Assembly: GCF_021165935.1 (NCBI RefSeq)
Contig: NZ_CP088953.1
Coordinates: forward strand, 2,217,501 to 2,281,500
Direction: 5' to 3'
Origin: Microbulbifer elongatus
Lineage (GTDB): Bacteria > Pseudomonadota > Gammaproteobacteria > Pseudomonadales > Cellvibrionaceae
Length of the DNA: 64,000 bases
Shown: in pieces, positions 28,105 through 37,947 of the stretch
Layout: every line of letters starts with the position of its first letter
Numbering within the stretch: position 1 is the stretch's first letter
Notes under the pieces: generated by a model
Database searches by the model: none
What the model was told of the DNA's origin: nothing
The model's input: the letters and a program-made list of their open reading frames with translations, nothing else
Position numbers and translations under genes: made by a program

Positions 28105-29559
28105 TCAGTGGTTGCTTGAAGTCTCGGGCAATTTTGCCTTTCTAAAAGCATCAATCCGTTCCATGGCCTGCCCTTCAAACTCCCGCTTCAGCTGCCATCT
28201 GGGGCGCTCCAGCTGCAGCTCCCACTGGAATAATTTCTTGTATAGCGCGGCAACTTTGTCCGGATACTGCTGCGCAAGATTCTGGGCTTCGCTGACGTCT
28301 TCCGCCAGGTTGTAGAGCTCGGCGGGTCTGTCCGGGAAGCGCAGTAGTTTCCAGTCGCCATCGCGAATCGCCGCGCGGCTCTCCTTCCTCCAGTAGAGCG
28401 ACTGGTGCGGTTTTCCGCTTGCCTCGCCACTGACGAAGGGCAGCAGGTTTACACCATCGATACCCTCCAGCGTGGAAGTCTGGCCCCCGGCGGCGGCATA
28501 AAATGTCGGTAACAGGTCCAGCAGGCTAATGGGGGCCGGAAAGGTCTGCTTTGCCGGAATCCGGCCGGGCCACTGCATCACAAATGGAACCCGGATACCG
28601 CCCTCCAGATGCGTGGCCTTGGTACCGCTCAAGGGGAAGTTGTTGGAAGCATTGTGATCCGTGGGGCCGCCGTTGTCGTTTGTGAATACGATCAGAGTAT
28701 TGTCGATCAGCTTCTGTTGTTCCAATACGTCGAGCAGTTTCCCCACCCCTCTGTCCAGCGCCCGGGTCATGGCGGCGACTTTCTGTCGGTTGCCGGAAAG
28801 CTCGGGGAAGGCGGCCAGATCTTCTGGCAGCGCATCCATGGGCGCATGTACCGCGGTGTAGGATAGGTAGAGGAAGAAGGGCTCGCTTTTATTGCGCTCC
28901 ACAAATGCGACCGCTTCATCCGTTAGCGCGTCGGTGAAGTATTTGGGTGTCTCGGCAAAGGAGCCGAAACCGCGCTCGAGGAAATCTTCCCGGCGGGAAT
29001 TGGGGTTGCTCTCATTGAACGGGAAGTACGACCGGGCACCGCCGCGAAAGCCATAAAATTCGTCGAATCCCCGCTTGAGTGGGTGGAAACGATCGGCATT
29101 GCCCAAATGCCATTTGCCCAGGATGGCGCTGTGGTAGCCCAGTGGTTTGAGGTAGTCCGCGATGGTTTTTTCGTCCAGCGGCAGCCCCATATCGTCTCCG
29201 GTAGTGCCGCTGGCACTCATATAGCCCGGTACGTTGTTTTCCTCATAGCCAAAGCGTTGCTGGTATTTACCGGTGACCAAACCCGCTCGGGATGGTCCAC
29301 ACACCGCGGCACTTACATACGCCTGCGAAAAACGGGTACCGTTTTTTGCGATGCGGTCAATGTTCGGTGTCTGGAATACCTCACTGCCCTGGAAACTGAA
29401 ATCCGCGTAGCCCGCGTCATCCGCGAGAATCAGAATAATATTGGGCTTTTGTACGGCCTGCGCCGTGACGGAAATCAGGATCAGCGCGATGAACGCGGAC
29501 AGAACGCGCAGTGTGGCGAATAAGCCGCGACAGCCGCCGATATGGTTGTGGAAAGACAT
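28105..29559 (-). CDS. Secreted type I sulfatase (FGly-dependent)
   Basis: A 484-residue formylglycine sulfatase with a signal peptide (ending TAQA). The activation motif is [11 protein letters not shown] with Cys87 as the residue converted to formylglycine. Metal-binding Asp-Asp is in LADDAGYAD, and TNDNGG, KWHLG and HLEGGIRVPF match the S1 family. It probably removes sulfate from carrageenan or porphyran fragments in the periplasm. It is clearly paralogous to the sulfatase at 35786 (both have [25 protein letters not shown]). No maturase is in the window, so that must be elsewhere. Start at 29559 follows a G-run five bases upstream; TTG at 29571 is less likely. Confidence 0.9.
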   Translation of the reverse strand: MSFHNHIGGCRGLFATLRVLSAFIALILISVTAQAVQKPNIILILADDAGYADFSFQGSEVFQTPNIDRIAKNGTRFSQAYVSAAVCGPSRAGLVTGKYQQRFGYEENNVPGYMSASGTTGDDMGLPLDEKTIADYLKPLGYHSAILGKWHLGNADRFHPLKRGFDEFYGFRGGARSYFPFNESNPNSRREDFLERGFGSFAETPKYFTDALTDEAVAFVERNKSEPFFLYLSYTAVHAPMDALPEDLAAFPELSGNRQKVAAMTRALDRGVGKLLDVLEQQKLIDNTLIVFTNDNGGPTDHNASNNFPLSGTKATHLEGGIRVPFVMQWPGRIPAKQTFPAPISLLDLLPTFYAAAGGQTSTLEGIDGVNLLPFVSGEASGKPHQSLYWRKESRAAIRDGDWKLLRFPDRPAELYNLAEDVSEAQNLAQQYPDKVAALYKKLFQWELQLERPRWQLKREFEGQAMERIDAFRKAKLPETSSNH

Positions 29560-29609
29560 GAAAACCCCCAATGCTGAAAGATCGGGGGTAGTCTACCGCT
29601 ATTTGTATA

Positions 29610-29619
29610 TTGTTAACAA
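29610..29619. promoter_or_regulatory. TTGTTAACAA operator candidate upstream of sulfatase
   Basis: Perfect palindrome 51 bp before the minus-strand sulfatase start. It overlaps the TAA stop of the mutarotase-like gene, so its occurrence is partly constrained by coding. It is the last of the five copies in the agar block. Confidence 0.45.
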
Positions 29620-30644
29620 AGGCCTGGCGTGGTCGCATGAACTTCAAATGACCAGCTACGGGATGCGCGGGCTGGAACCGCCGGCGCCGTCCCTCTGTCC
29701 AGCAGTTCCCGCAGGCTGTCGCCGTTGCCAATCGCCGGCTCCAGCACCAGATTGAAATAGGGCGCGCCGCCATCGCCGGCCCAGCCCCGGTAGTTGAGCC
29801 ACAGGGCGATATGGGGCACTTCCGACGGTGGCAATACAAAATGCAGCGCCTCACCGGTTGCCGGGTTTTCCAGCCCGGCTATGGCCGGCGAATTGCCGCT
29901 GGTGCAGTCGGATAGGTTCTGATGGGAAAGTAACTTAGTGGCGTATCCGCTATTGGTATCCGGGTCTGGAATAATCGACATATCGGTACCGTTCGGGGTT
30001 AGTGGCCAGCGGAACTGGTCGCCAGTGGTCAGTGGGGCATTGTCGCTGGCGTAGGAACAGTACAAATGGTGGCTATCTGGCAAGCGCAGCTGCATACCAG
30101 GAGTGATGGCAAGCGCTGGGTGCATACACCAACTGAATGGAACCGGGCTGTCACTCAGGTTTTCGACACGGTATTCGAACCGGAGTGTACCGCTGTCCGG
30201 GGCGAGCAGCAGGCGGCGCTCGAAAGTTACCGGTAGTGTCTGGCACAGTTGTCTGAGTGTCAGTGTTGCGGTGCCATCGCTGTTCACGACACTCTCTTGA
30301 AGTGTCCACGGGCGGCCGTAGAGTTCGCCATGGTCGGGCAGGGGGTGACCGGCCCGGTCGCCTGCGTTCGCTGGCAGTTCGCAGGCATCTACGCTGGGGA
30401 AGCATTCGTCGATGCCCCCGGTATCGTGCTGGCGTGTGTAGCTGTGGTCCAGCTGCGCGGGCTGATGAGGAGCTCGTTCACTTTTCCACAGCCATTCGGT
30501 CTGCAGCGCCCGGCCGGAGCGCAGACTGATAATTTTGCCACCCAGGTCTGGGGCGATGTCCAGGGATAGAAACCGGTTTTTAAGTCGAAATACTGAAAAG
30601 TTTTCGCCATTCAGGTGTTCAATGGTTGCTGTGGGGTTTGCCAT
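29613..30644 (-). CDS. Aldose 1-epimerase-like (galactose mutarotase fold) protein
   Basis: A 343-residue protein with the galactose-mutarotase-like beta-sandwich pattern: FLSLDIAPDLGGKIISL near the N-terminus, GIDECFPSVDA, HGELYGRPW (likely catalytic His), FSWCMHPALAI, and NLVLEPAIGNGD with a Glu near the end. No signal peptide is seen, so it is cytoplasmic. Members of this fold interconvert sugar anomers or bind sugars; here the ligand is probably galactose or an anhydro-sugar (inference). It lies between the carrageenase-like GH16 and the sulfatase on the same strand, but a strong terminator precedes it. The start at 30644 fits the fold's N-terminus; a longer start at 30668 cannot be excluded. 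Confidence 0.7.
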   Translation of the reverse strand: MANPTATIEHLNGENFSVFRLKNRFLSLDIAPDLGGKIISLRSGRALQTEWLWKSERAPHQPAQLDHSYTRQHDTGGIDECFPSVDACELPANAGDRAGHPLPDHGELYGRPWTLQESVVNSDGTATLTLRQLCQTLPVTFERRLLLAPDSGTLRFEYRVENLSDSPVPFSWCMHPALAITPGMQLRLPDSHHLYCSYASDNAPLTTGDQFRWPLTPNGTDMSIIPDPDTNSGYATKLLSHQNLSDCTSGNSPAIAGLENPATGEALHFVLPPSEVPHIALWLNYRGWAGDGGAPYFNLVLEPAIGNGDSLRELLDRGTAPAVPARASRSWSFEVHATTPGLC

Positions 30645-30704
30645 GGGTTTCACAGGTGAATCAAACAATAAATCAGAATTGCACTTTTCGAGGGGTAGTG
30701 CAAA

Positions 30705-30732
30705 AAAATGGCAGCCGGTTGGCTGCCATTTT
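30705..30732 (-). terminator. Strong terminator after the kappa-carrageenase-like gene
   Basis: Perfect 12-bp stem, AAAATGGCAGCC at 30705-30716 and its complement at 30721-30732, with GGTT loop. On the minus strand it is followed by a T-run. It separates the GH16 gene from the mutarotase-like gene. Confidence 0.85.
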
Positions 30733-30773
30733 CGGTCACCAATGAGAATATTGGTGATTGAAGGGATTGCAAC

Positions 30774-32723
30774 TTACTGGGTGACAGTGATCGAATAAGT
30801 GGCTGTTTTCCCCTTGTTTTTGGTTTTGACGGTAATGGTTGCTGAACCGGCTTTCTTGCCGACCACGACCCCGGAGGAATTTACCGTTGCGACGAGAGGG
30901 TCACTGGTGGAGAACACCACGCTTTTGTTGGAGGCGCAGGCTGGTGCGACCATCGGATTGAGTGTGACAGACTGACCCCTACGCAAAGTACCGGAATTTG
31001 GGTTCAGGCTGACTCCGGTTACCGCCACCCAGCCCCCATCGCAGGTTTCACCGCCGCTGGAGCTGCTTGATGAGCCGCCTGAAGAACTGCTGGACGAACT
31101 ACTGGACGATCCACCGGACGAACTGCCACTAACGGCACTCACGGACAGGTTGGCCGTCGCCTGAAAACCCCCATCGTCGGTGGTGACGGTAACGGTCGTG
31201 TTACCGGCAGCATTGGCCCGCGCCAGGCCCTGCTGATTAACGCTCGCCACGCCGGCGTTGCTGGACTGCCAGCTTACCCCTTTATTGGCGGCACTGACCG
31301 GATAGACGGTGGCGCTAAGCTGAGTGGTCTCGCCCACTTCGAGTTCGCTATCGCCCGCCGCGACGGAAACGCCAGTTACCGCAACTGGCACCTCGTCTCC
31401 CACAATATTGACTGGCTGGATGCCGCCCAGCTGGAACACGTCGCTACCGTTGGAGGAGCGGAATACTGGCGCCAGTGCGTAGTAGTGACCGTCTGGCAGG
31501 TGTTCAACCGGCGTTACTCCGCTCAGGTCCAGGCTGAGGGTCGTCTGACCACCGTAGCGTTTTTCTTCGGTCGTGACCGATGCGTCGTTAGCGCTCGCGG
31601 CGATCTTTACAAAACCATCCGCATTTTTTTCCACCAGATTGACGGTAATACCGTTGTACTGACCGCCCACCACGTGATGGTTGCTGCCGCCGTGGTAGTT
31701 CACCACCACATCCAGGGTGCCGTCGTTACTGTAACTGGTAGAAAGGTATTTACTTTTGTCGTCTACCCAGATGGACGGCAGTACCTCCCAGGTTTTCACG
31801 TAGTCCACCTGCATGGTGGCGTCTTCCGGGAAACCCTCGGAAGTAACCGTGTTGGGGTTGGGATCTGCGCGGTTGCAGGCGCTGTTAAAGTAAATGAACT
31901 GGCGGCGCAGGCCCATGGAGAAAATGACATGCATGGGGCGGTGCCAGAATAGGTTTGGCTTCTCGCCGATCAATTCTCCGTCCACGTACCAGCGGATAAC
32001 GTCCCGGCGGTTCTCTACCGCGTAGGTGTGGAAGTCTTCGGACGGGTCAAAGGGGGCTTCAAACTTGAGCAGCTGTGCTTCCGGATAGGGTTTGGGGCGG
32101 CGCCAGTAGGTGTTGCCATTTTGACCCACGATGCGAGCGTGCAGGTTGTGGTCCATTACGTTGATCGGGTCGGCGTCATGTGGGCCGGGGCCATACCAGT
32201 CCGCCTGTTGCAGCTCGACAATATCAATTTCACTGTAATCTACGCTGCCCGGGACGTTGCGGTCGGGGTAGGGGTGGCCGTCACTGTACAGCCAGAACGC
32301 CGGGCTCAGCCCAGGGAATACCTTGACCCCTTTGAGGCTGGCTTCGTAGTAACCGTACACGCCGTCATTGGTGGACTTTACCGCACCGGATTTGTAGTAG
32401 AGCTCGCGCTGGACGGTAGCGCCGCCCTGACACACATCGCGGAAAGGCCGCGTGTGGGTCTCTTGGGTGACCTCGATATTCAGTTTTCCGTCCGCCACAT
32501 AGGCGTTGTCGCTATCAAAGGTCCAGGCGCCGATCACCAGGTCGTTGGGATCGTTGATCCATTTGCTGGTGTCGAGGCTGTTGCCATTGAAGTCGTCGGT
32601 GCGGTTGCCGAGCTCCTGCCAACGGATTTCGCCTTCGACCGCGCCCACAGGGCGGACATTCTGCGCCTGTACGGCGGTGGTACCGGCGAGCAGCAGCGCA
32701 GCCAGTATTGGGGTGGTTTTCAT
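30774..32723 (-). CDS. Secreted GH16 kappa-carrageenase-like enzyme with two Big_2 domains
   Basis: A 649-residue exported enzyme (signal peptide ending TAVQA). The GH16 domain (about 25-330) has catalytic EIDIVE (Glu165, Asp167, Glu170). The surrounding text (YSEIDIVELQQ-DW, WRRPKPYPE, DFHTYAVE, FWHRPMHVIFSMGLRR, VDYVKTWEV) closely matches what I recall of Pseudoalteromonas and Zobellia kappa-carrageenases, so kappa-carrageenan or furcellaran is the best substrate guess; agar is less likely. A middle beta domain, a Big_2 domain (about 470-545), a Ser linker and a second Cys-containing Big_2 domain (about 575-649) follow. The AAACAT-N3-ATGTTT promoter at 32801-32830 lies upstream, placing it in the GntR regulon. 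Confidence 0.85.
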   Translation of the reverse strand: MKTTPILAALLLAGTTAVQAQNVRPVGAVEGEIRWQELGNRTDDFNGNSLDTSKWINDPNDLVIGAWTFDSDNAYVADGKLNIEVTQETHTRPFRDVCQGGATVQRELYYKSGAVKSTNDGVYGYYEASLKGVKVFPGLSPAFWLYSDGHPYPDRNVPGSVDYSEIDIVELQQADWYGPGPHDADPINVMDHNLHARIVGQNGNTYWRRPKPYPEAQLLKFEAPFDPSEDFHTYAVENRRDVIRWYVDGELIGEKPNLFWHRPMHVIFSMGLRRQFIYFNSACNRADPNPNTVTSEGFPEDATMQVDYVKTWEVLPSIWVDDKSKYLSTSYSNDGTLDVVVNYHGGSNHHVVGGQYNGITVNLVEKNADGFVKIAASANDASVTTEEKRYGGQTTLSLDLSGVTPVEHLPDGHYYALAPVFRSSNGSDVFQLGGIQPVNIVGDEVPVAVTGVSVAAGDSELEVGETTQLSATVYPVSAANKGVSWQSSNAGVASVNQQGLARANAAGNTTVTVTTDDGGFQATANLSVSAVSGSSSGGSSSSSSSSSSGGSSSSSSGGETCDGGWVAVTGVSLNPNSGTLRRGQSVTLNPMVAPACASNKSVVFSTSDPLVATVNSSGVVVGKKAGSATITVKTKNKGKTATYSITVTQ

Positions 32724-32800
32724 AGAGGGTTCTCTTCGCTAGTCAACTTATTGTTGTGTCACACAACCCTGAGTCTTACAGCACTCTCAAGGTAAAACAA

Positions 32801-32830
32801 ATGTAAACATATGATGTTGAGGCTTAACAA
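32801..32830 (-). promoter_or_regulatory. Composite promoter-operator (AAACAT-N3-ATGTTT type) for the carrageenase-like gene
   Basis: On the minus strand: TTGTTA (-35), an 18-bp spacer, TTACAT (-10). The inverted repeat (CAACAT-CAT-ATGTTT on that strand, plus-strand 32805-32819) occupies the spacer with one mismatch. It shares the 425-bp divergent gap 32724-33148 with the next promoter. Confidence 0.65.
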
Positions 32831-32933
32831 GGGATCCGGGCGCTGGGGCAAGGGAGGTGGCCGGAAATGCGAGGTAGTTCCCGCGTCTCGTACCTTGTTG
32901 CGGACGGGTACCGCCTTGCCAATATGGTACGTA

Positions 32934-32962
32934 TTGCTTTGCTAAACATCATATGTTTGAAT
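32934..32962 (+). promoter_or_regulatory. Composite promoter-operator for the TonB receptor at 33149
   Basis: TTGCTT (32934-32939), 17-bp spacer, TTGAAT (32957-32962). The perfect repeat AAACAT-CAT-ATGTTT is at 32944-32958. It predicts a leader of about 180 nt before the receptor start. Confidence 0.7.
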
Positions 32963-33148
32963 GCATCTAATGAATGGCGGTAGCGGGTCAAAACCCGGCA
33001 TTGAGGTGTCTAACCATTCATTCGTCCATATGTAGGGCGTAGTGCGCTTAATAGGTACTCGCCCGATCCGGAAGCTGGCGGCACAGCAGGCTCCGGTGAA
33101 GGCGGAAGCGCGATGAAAATAATCCAGTATAAAAATGAGAGGGAAGAC

Positions 33149-35677
33149 GTGAAGAATCAGAGCCCAAAGTCCATGCACAGCTTGCTGATGCTCGGTTGCT
33201 GCTCCGTAGCCACGCTTTTCAATGTCGCCATCGCACAAGAGGTGGAGACCAAGAAAAAATTCGATGAGACCAGCGCCCTGCAAGAAGTGGTTGTTACCGC
33301 TCAGAAACGCGAGCAGTCTGTTCAGGATGTTCCCGCATCCATGGAGGTTCTTTCAGGAGACCTGATTGAAGAACTCGGAGCGGATACTGGTTTCGATATT
33401 GTGAAATACCTGCCGGGCTTCGGCGTTGACGATAACAACGAAATCCGCACCACCACCCTGAAAACCCGCGGTATTGGTACTTTCACCAGCTCCATTGGTC
33501 TGCAATCGTCCAACCTGATCGTGGTTGACGGCGAAGTACTGCCGCGCCAGTCCATGATGAATCTGGCCATCGCTGACGTGGAGCGCGTTGAGGCACTGCG
33601 GGGCCCGCAGGGTACACTTTTCGGTCAGAATACTTCTACCGGCGTTATTCACTACGTGACTAAGCGTCCGCAAATCGGCGAGTTTTACGGTAGCGCCAAA
33701 GCCGAACTGACCGAATATAACGGTCGTCAGGTCAGCAGTGCGGTCAACTTGCCCATCAACGATAATTGGGCTGCGCGCATCAACGTGCAGCACGGCGAGC
33801 AGGACGGCTGGATCCGCAACGAATACCCGGGTGGCGAAGATGTGGGTGCGGAGGAAAAGTCCGGTATTCGCACGCAGTTCCTGTACGACAATGGCAATGA
33901 CCTGAGCGCTCTGGTACGTATGGATTACTCCGAGCGCGACACCAACTGCTGTTCCATGGTTAAAACTGAGATTAGCCGCGAATACGGTCCAAAGCCGGTG
34001 GTGCGTATAGATGACGGCGTTGTGACTGCCGCCGCTTACAATGAAATTGATTCCGAGCCAGATTACAATGTTTTTGGTGAGCCGGTAACTGCGCGCAACC
34101 CGGAATCCAACTACGGGTCCGTTGAAAACGCCGGTCTTTCTGCGGAGGTCAACTACGATCTCGCCAACGGTATGTCTCTGAGCTACCTGGCCAGCTACCG
34201 CGACTTCGAGCTGAACAACAGCTCTGGCTTCTTTACCTTCAAGTTCCCGGTACACCGCGAACACTTCGGTGGTAACGAGTCCGTTGAGGTAATTCAGCAA
34301 GAATTGCGCATCAGCGATTTTGACAACGAAACCTTCAACTGGGTACTGGGTGCCTTCTTCCATGATACTGCCGGCCAGCGTTCAGAAATTACCGATGGCT
34401 GTGTGGGCGGCGGTGGCGCCAGCTCCCGTGGTGTGATTGAAGATGGGGTGATGACCGGTTGTGTAAGCAATGCGTCTGCATTGGCCTTCATCAACCATTA
34501 CAACGAAACCGGTACGCAGGATCGCTCCCTGCTGGTTGCCGATCGCAACCTGTCCGCTGGTGACTTCACCGCAGACTTCACCAATACCGCGCTGTTCGGT
34601 CAGCTGGAATACCAGATTACCGATCGCCTGGATGCGACCCTGGGCTTCCGTGCCCTGCACGAGAAAGGTTCCGCCTCTTTCGACGCCCTGTGGCTGCGCC
34701 CGCCCACCGATGGCACCGGAATGGAAACCTTCGACGAAGTGTTGGCAATGTCCAAGTCTGACCCATCTCTGATCCGTAACGATCCGGAAGGTGCGAAGTT
34801 CTCCGACTCCAATACCGACTTTATTTATAAAGCGGTACTGGGATACGACTTCACCGACAACATTCGGGCCTATGTGAATTACTCCACTGGCTACAAAGGT
34901 CCTTCATACTTTGTAACCAGCAACACCAACCCGGCGGATGCCGAGTACTTCCCGACCCGTCCGGAACAGTCCACCAACTTTGAGGTAGGCGTGCGTTCAC
35001 GCCTGCTGGACGACAAACTGCAATTCAACCTGACCTACTTCGATATGGCCGTGGAAGACTACCAGGTTCGCGCTCAGCGCCTGGTGGACGAAGCGTCTAA
35101 CACCTACTTTGCCGGCTACGTGAATGCGGACGAAGTACGTTCCACCGGTTTCGAAGCGGATGCGGTGTACAAGCTGACTTCCGATCTGAAAGTGGTCGCC
35201 AGCTATGCCAACTACGAAGCAACCTACGAGGACTTTGCGGATACTCCGGTAAACTGCCCCGGTGGCACCCTGGCGGATCGCTGTAGCGTTGTCGGTGGTC
35301 GCAATGTGTTCGATCAAACCGGTTTGCCGGTTGAGAACAATGCACAGGAACAGGCGCTGGTGACGCTCAACTACAATCGCGAGATTGGCAGCACCGGTTG
35401 GGACGCGAATGTACGCACTGTATGGCGCTACGAAGGTGACTTCACTCCCTCCGCAAACATGATGGCACAAGAATTTGATCCAAACGCAGATTACGATGTG
35501 CTGGATCTCTACATCGGTGTCGGCAACGACAAGCTGCGTGGCAATCTGTTCGTGAAAAATGTCATGGACGAGAGCTACAACACCTTTAAGTTTGCCGATC
35601 AGTGGGGCAATCAGGCATTGTTCTATCCGCGTGATTACTCGCGTTACTTCGGTGCCAGCGTAACTTATATGTTCTGA
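33149..35677 (+). CDS. TonB-dependent outer-membrane receptor (iron-complex-receptor type)
   Basis: An 842-residue receptor: signal peptide (ending NVAIA), TonB box region EVVVTAQKRE, plug domain (about 35-160, with VERVEALRGPQGTLFGQNTSTGVIHYVTKRP) and a 22-strand-type barrel ending in YFGASVTYMF. It should import an oligosaccharide using TonB energy; the ligand is probably a carrageenan or porphyran fragment because it lies between a carrageenase-like gene and a sulfatase (inference). GTG at 33149 is preferred as start because GAGAGGGA precedes it; ATG 33113 adds 12 residues without a ribosome binding site. It is distinct in family from the larger receptor at 37948. A strong terminator follows. 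Confidence 0.85.
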   Translation: MKNQSPKSMHSLLMLGCCSVATLFNVAIAQEVETKKKFDETSALQEVVVTAQKREQSVQDVPASMEVLSGDLIEELGADTGFDIVKYLPGFGVDDNNEIRTTTLKTRGIGTFTSSIGLQSSNLIVVDGEVLPRQSMMNLAIADVERVEALRGPQGTLFGQNTSTGVIHYVTKRPQIGEFYGSAKAELTEYNGRQVSSAVNLPINDNWAARINVQHGEQDGWIRNEYPGGEDVGAEEKSGIRTQFLYDNGNDLSALVRMDYSERDTNCCSMVKTEISREYGPKPVVRIDDGVVTAAAYNEIDSEPDYNVFGEPVTARNPESNYGSVENAGLSAEVNYDLANGMSLSYLASYRDFELNNSSGFFTFKFPVHREHFGGNESVEVIQQELRISDFDNETFNWVLGAFFHDTAGQRSEITDGCVGGGGASSRGVIEDGVMTGCVSNASALAFINHYNETGTQDRSLLVADRNLSAGDFTADFTNTALFGQLEYQITDRLDATLGFRALHEKGSASFDALWLRPPTDGTGMETFDEVLAMSKSDPSLIRNDPEGAKFSDSNTDFIYKAVLGYDFTDNIRAYVNYSTGYKGPSYFVTSNTNPADAEYFPTRPEQSTNFEVGVRSRLLDDKLQFNLTYFDMAVEDYQVRAQRLVDEASNTYFAGYVNADEVRSTGFEADAVYKLTSDLKVVASYANYEATYEDFADTPVNCPGGTLADRCSVVGGRNVFDQTGLPVENNAQEQALVTLNYNREIGSTGWDANVRTVWRYEGDFTPSANMMAQEFDPNADYDVLDLYIGVGNDKLRGNLFVKNVMDESYNTFKFADQWGNQALFYPRDYSRYFGASVTYMF

Positions 35678-35704
35678 TCTCACAGGTCGTTGGATATGTA
35701 GTCT

Positions 35705-35766
35705 GCCCCTGGTACCCGCCCGAGTAACCCCAAAATTTGCTCGGGCGGTGTTCAGGGGCTTTTTTA
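35705..35766 (+). terminator. Terminator after the TonB receptor
   Basis: A two-part stem: GCCCCTG (35705-35711) with CAGGGGC (35753-35759), and inside it CGCCCGAG with CTCGGGCG. A T-run follows at 35760-35765. It partly separates the receptor from the following sulfatase. Confidence 0.85.
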
Positions 35767-35785
35767 TAGTATTTGCGGTGATGAA

Positions 35786-37222
35786 ATGAAAAAAATCCTG
35801 ATGTTGTTGATGGCCGTAGTGCTCGCGCCTGCAGCCTGTGCGGATACCAAGAAAGCGGCACCTGTAAAAAGTGAGCGCCCCCCGAATATCGTACTGCTAT
35901 TCGCCGATGATGCGGGCTATGAAGACTTCGGTTTCCAGGGAAGCCCGGTGATGAAAACACCACGCCTGGACGAAATTGCCGAAGGTGGTGTGCGATTCAC
36001 GCAGGGCTATGTCTCCGATGCAACCTGTGGTCCCTCCCGCGCGGGCCTGATGACGGGCAAGTATCAGCAGCGCTTCGGTTACGAAGAAATTAACGTTCCC
36101 GGCTTCATGAGTGAGAACTCCGGCATCAAGGGTGCCGAAATGGGCCTGCCACTGGATCAGAAAACCATGGCGGACTACCTGAAAGATCGCGGCTACAAGA
36201 CTGCGGTCTACGGAAAGTGGCACCTCGGAGATGCCGATCGATTCCACCCGACCAAGCGCGGCTTTGACGAATTTTACGGTTTCCGCGGTGGCGACCGCAG
36301 TTACTTCAAATATGATGGGGAAAACCCACTGGATAACGTGGTGGCCGCATTTGATAAGAAGCTGGAGCGTGGTTTTGGTCGCTATGAAGAGCACGATGGC
36401 TACCTGACCGACGTGTTGGCCGATGAAGCAGCACAGTTTATCGAGCAGAACCAGGACAGCCCCTTCTTTATCTATCTGGCGTTCAACGCGGTGCACACAC
36501 CGATGGAAGCGCTGGAAGAAGATATGCAGCAGTTTCCGGAGCTCTCCGGCAAGCGCCGAGAACTGGCGGCAATGACACTCGCCATGGATCGCGCCACTGG
36601 TCGTGTGATGGATAAGCTGGAAGAGTTGGGTCTGGCGGAAAATACCATTGTGGTATTCACCAATGACAATGGCGGCCCTTCAGATAAGAATGGCTCCAGC
36701 AATTATCCCTTGGCGGGCACCAAGTCCAATCACCTGGAAGGGGGCTTACGCGTCCCCTTTATTATACGCTGGCCCGCGAGGTTGCCTGCTGGTGTGGATT
36801 ACGAATATCCGGTTTCTACCCTCGATCTATTGCCGACTTTTTATGAGGCTGCAGGCGGTAGCGAATACGAGTCCCAGTTGGATGGCGTGAACCTTCTGCC
36901 TTACCTTACAGGTGAGAAAAAAGAACGCCCGCATCAGAAAATGTTCTGGAAAAAAGAGTCCCGCGCGGTGATTCGCGATGGTGACTGGAAGCTGATTCGT
37001 TTCCCGGACCGTCCGGCAGAGTTGTACAACCTGGCGGATGATATTGGCGAGCAGAACGACCTGGCATCGGCTGAGCCCGAGCGCGTGCGCAGTATGTTCA
37101 AAGACCTGTTCGAGTGGGAGCTGACCTTGGAGCGCCCGCTGTGGCTGCTCAAGCGAAAATACGAGAAATACGATATTGACCGCATGGATCAGTACCGGGT
37201 GCCAAAGCAACCCGACGCCTGA
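35786..37222 (+). CDS. Exported type I sulfatase (FGly-dependent)
   Basis: A 478-residue S1-family sulfatase. A signal peptide ends around PAACA, and the formylglycine motif is [11 protein letters not shown] with Cys81. [14 protein letters not shown] supplies metal-binding Asp residues, and [22 protein letters not shown] and [11 protein letters not shown] are shared with its paralogue at 28105. It probably desulfates galactan fragments imported by the adjacent receptor. An ATGAAA start follows a short GGTGATGA stretch. The neighbouring terminator suggests either read-through or a separate weak promoter. No sulfatase-maturing enzyme is encoded nearby. Confidence 0.9.
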   Translation: MKKILMLLMAVVLAPAACADTKKAAPVKSERPPNIVLLFADDAGYEDFGFQGSPVMKTPRLDEIAEGGVRFTQGYVSDATCGPSRAGLMTGKYQQRFGYEEINVPGFMSENSGIKGAEMGLPLDQKTMADYLKDRGYKTAVYGKWHLGDADRFHPTKRGFDEFYGFRGGDRSYFKYDGENPLDNVVAAFDKKLERGFGRYEEHDGYLTDVLADEAAQFIEQNQDSPFFIYLAFNAVHTPMEALEEDMQQFPELSGKRRELAAMTLAMDRATGRVMDKLEELGLAENTIVVFTNDNGGPSDKNGSSNYPLAGTKSNHLEGGLRVPFIIRWPARLPAGVDYEYPVSTLDLLPTFYEAAGGSEYESQLDGVNLLPYLTGEKKERPHQKMFWKKESRAVIRDGDWKLIRFPDRPAELYNLADDIGEQNDLASAEPERVRSMFKDLFEWELTLERPLWLLKRKYEKYDIDRMDQYRVPKQPDA

Positions 37223-37947
37223 GGGCGTTTGTGACGTAGTCTGGCTCAGACGCTTCTTTAGACCCATTGCGGGTGCCTGGTGCACCCGCAATGACCATCC
37301 ACGACCGTTCACCCCGGTGGTTCTACTGCTAAAGATCTACCTGGTATTCCCCCTCCTTCTGTAAAAATCCCGCCCCAAAATTTCAATTAACCAGCAGTAC
37401 CTACCTGGTGCCTGCCTCAAGATACCTTCGGATCTGTCTGTCGGCTCTACGGATGCCTGTGACTGCCGCCGTCTGTTAGCGATGGTCAGCGTGGCGGCGC
37501 TTTACCAATAGTGCAGGTGAAAAGTGTGACCTGGATAGTGTCTCGAGCATTGAAAAATGTTTTCAGGGATGTATTGCCTATACAAACATCATATGTTTGA
37601 ATAAGTCGTATGGGGTTGTGGTGCCGCTCTTCAACGGGTGGGTAGCTCAACAATAAGTAGGCCCGGCCCCAATCTGGCAATACTTGCTGCCTCAGTTAGC
37701 AACTAGAAAAACTATAAGATTTCTTTCTCAGATAGTCGGGGCCTTATGGGCTCTGTCTGCAGCCCCTTGAGTGGATGCGTATTCACTACGCGAGGGTGGC
37801 GTTGTGATCAATCTTCGTTTTTCCGGAACTGCAAATCTAAGTCGGCATGGTGCGTCAATCAGGTGCGTTGAAGAGCCTGTGAGCGGTATGCAGGGGTGTC
37901 AGCGTTAGCAGTCAATAAAACAACAATAGTGAAGGTGGAGAGATCAA
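37223..37947 (+). other. 725-bp gap with promoter-operator and long 5' leader of the large TonB receptor
   Basis: No gene is seen. A perfect 12-bp hairpin without a T-run lies at 37265-37293 (CATTGCGGGTGC and complement), possibly protecting the sulfatase mRNA end. The composite promoter is at 37574-37602. Transcription from it would give a leader of about 340 nt with short self-complementary pieces, but I recognise no riboswitch family there. Confidence 0.5.
37574..37602 (+). promoter_or_regulatory. Composite promoter-operator for the 37.9-kb TonB receptor operon
   Basis: TTGCCT (37574-37579), 17-bp spacer, TTGAAT (37597-37602). A perfect palindrome CAAACAT-CAT-ATGTTTG spans 37583-37599. 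It is the best match of the series. Confidence 0.75.
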
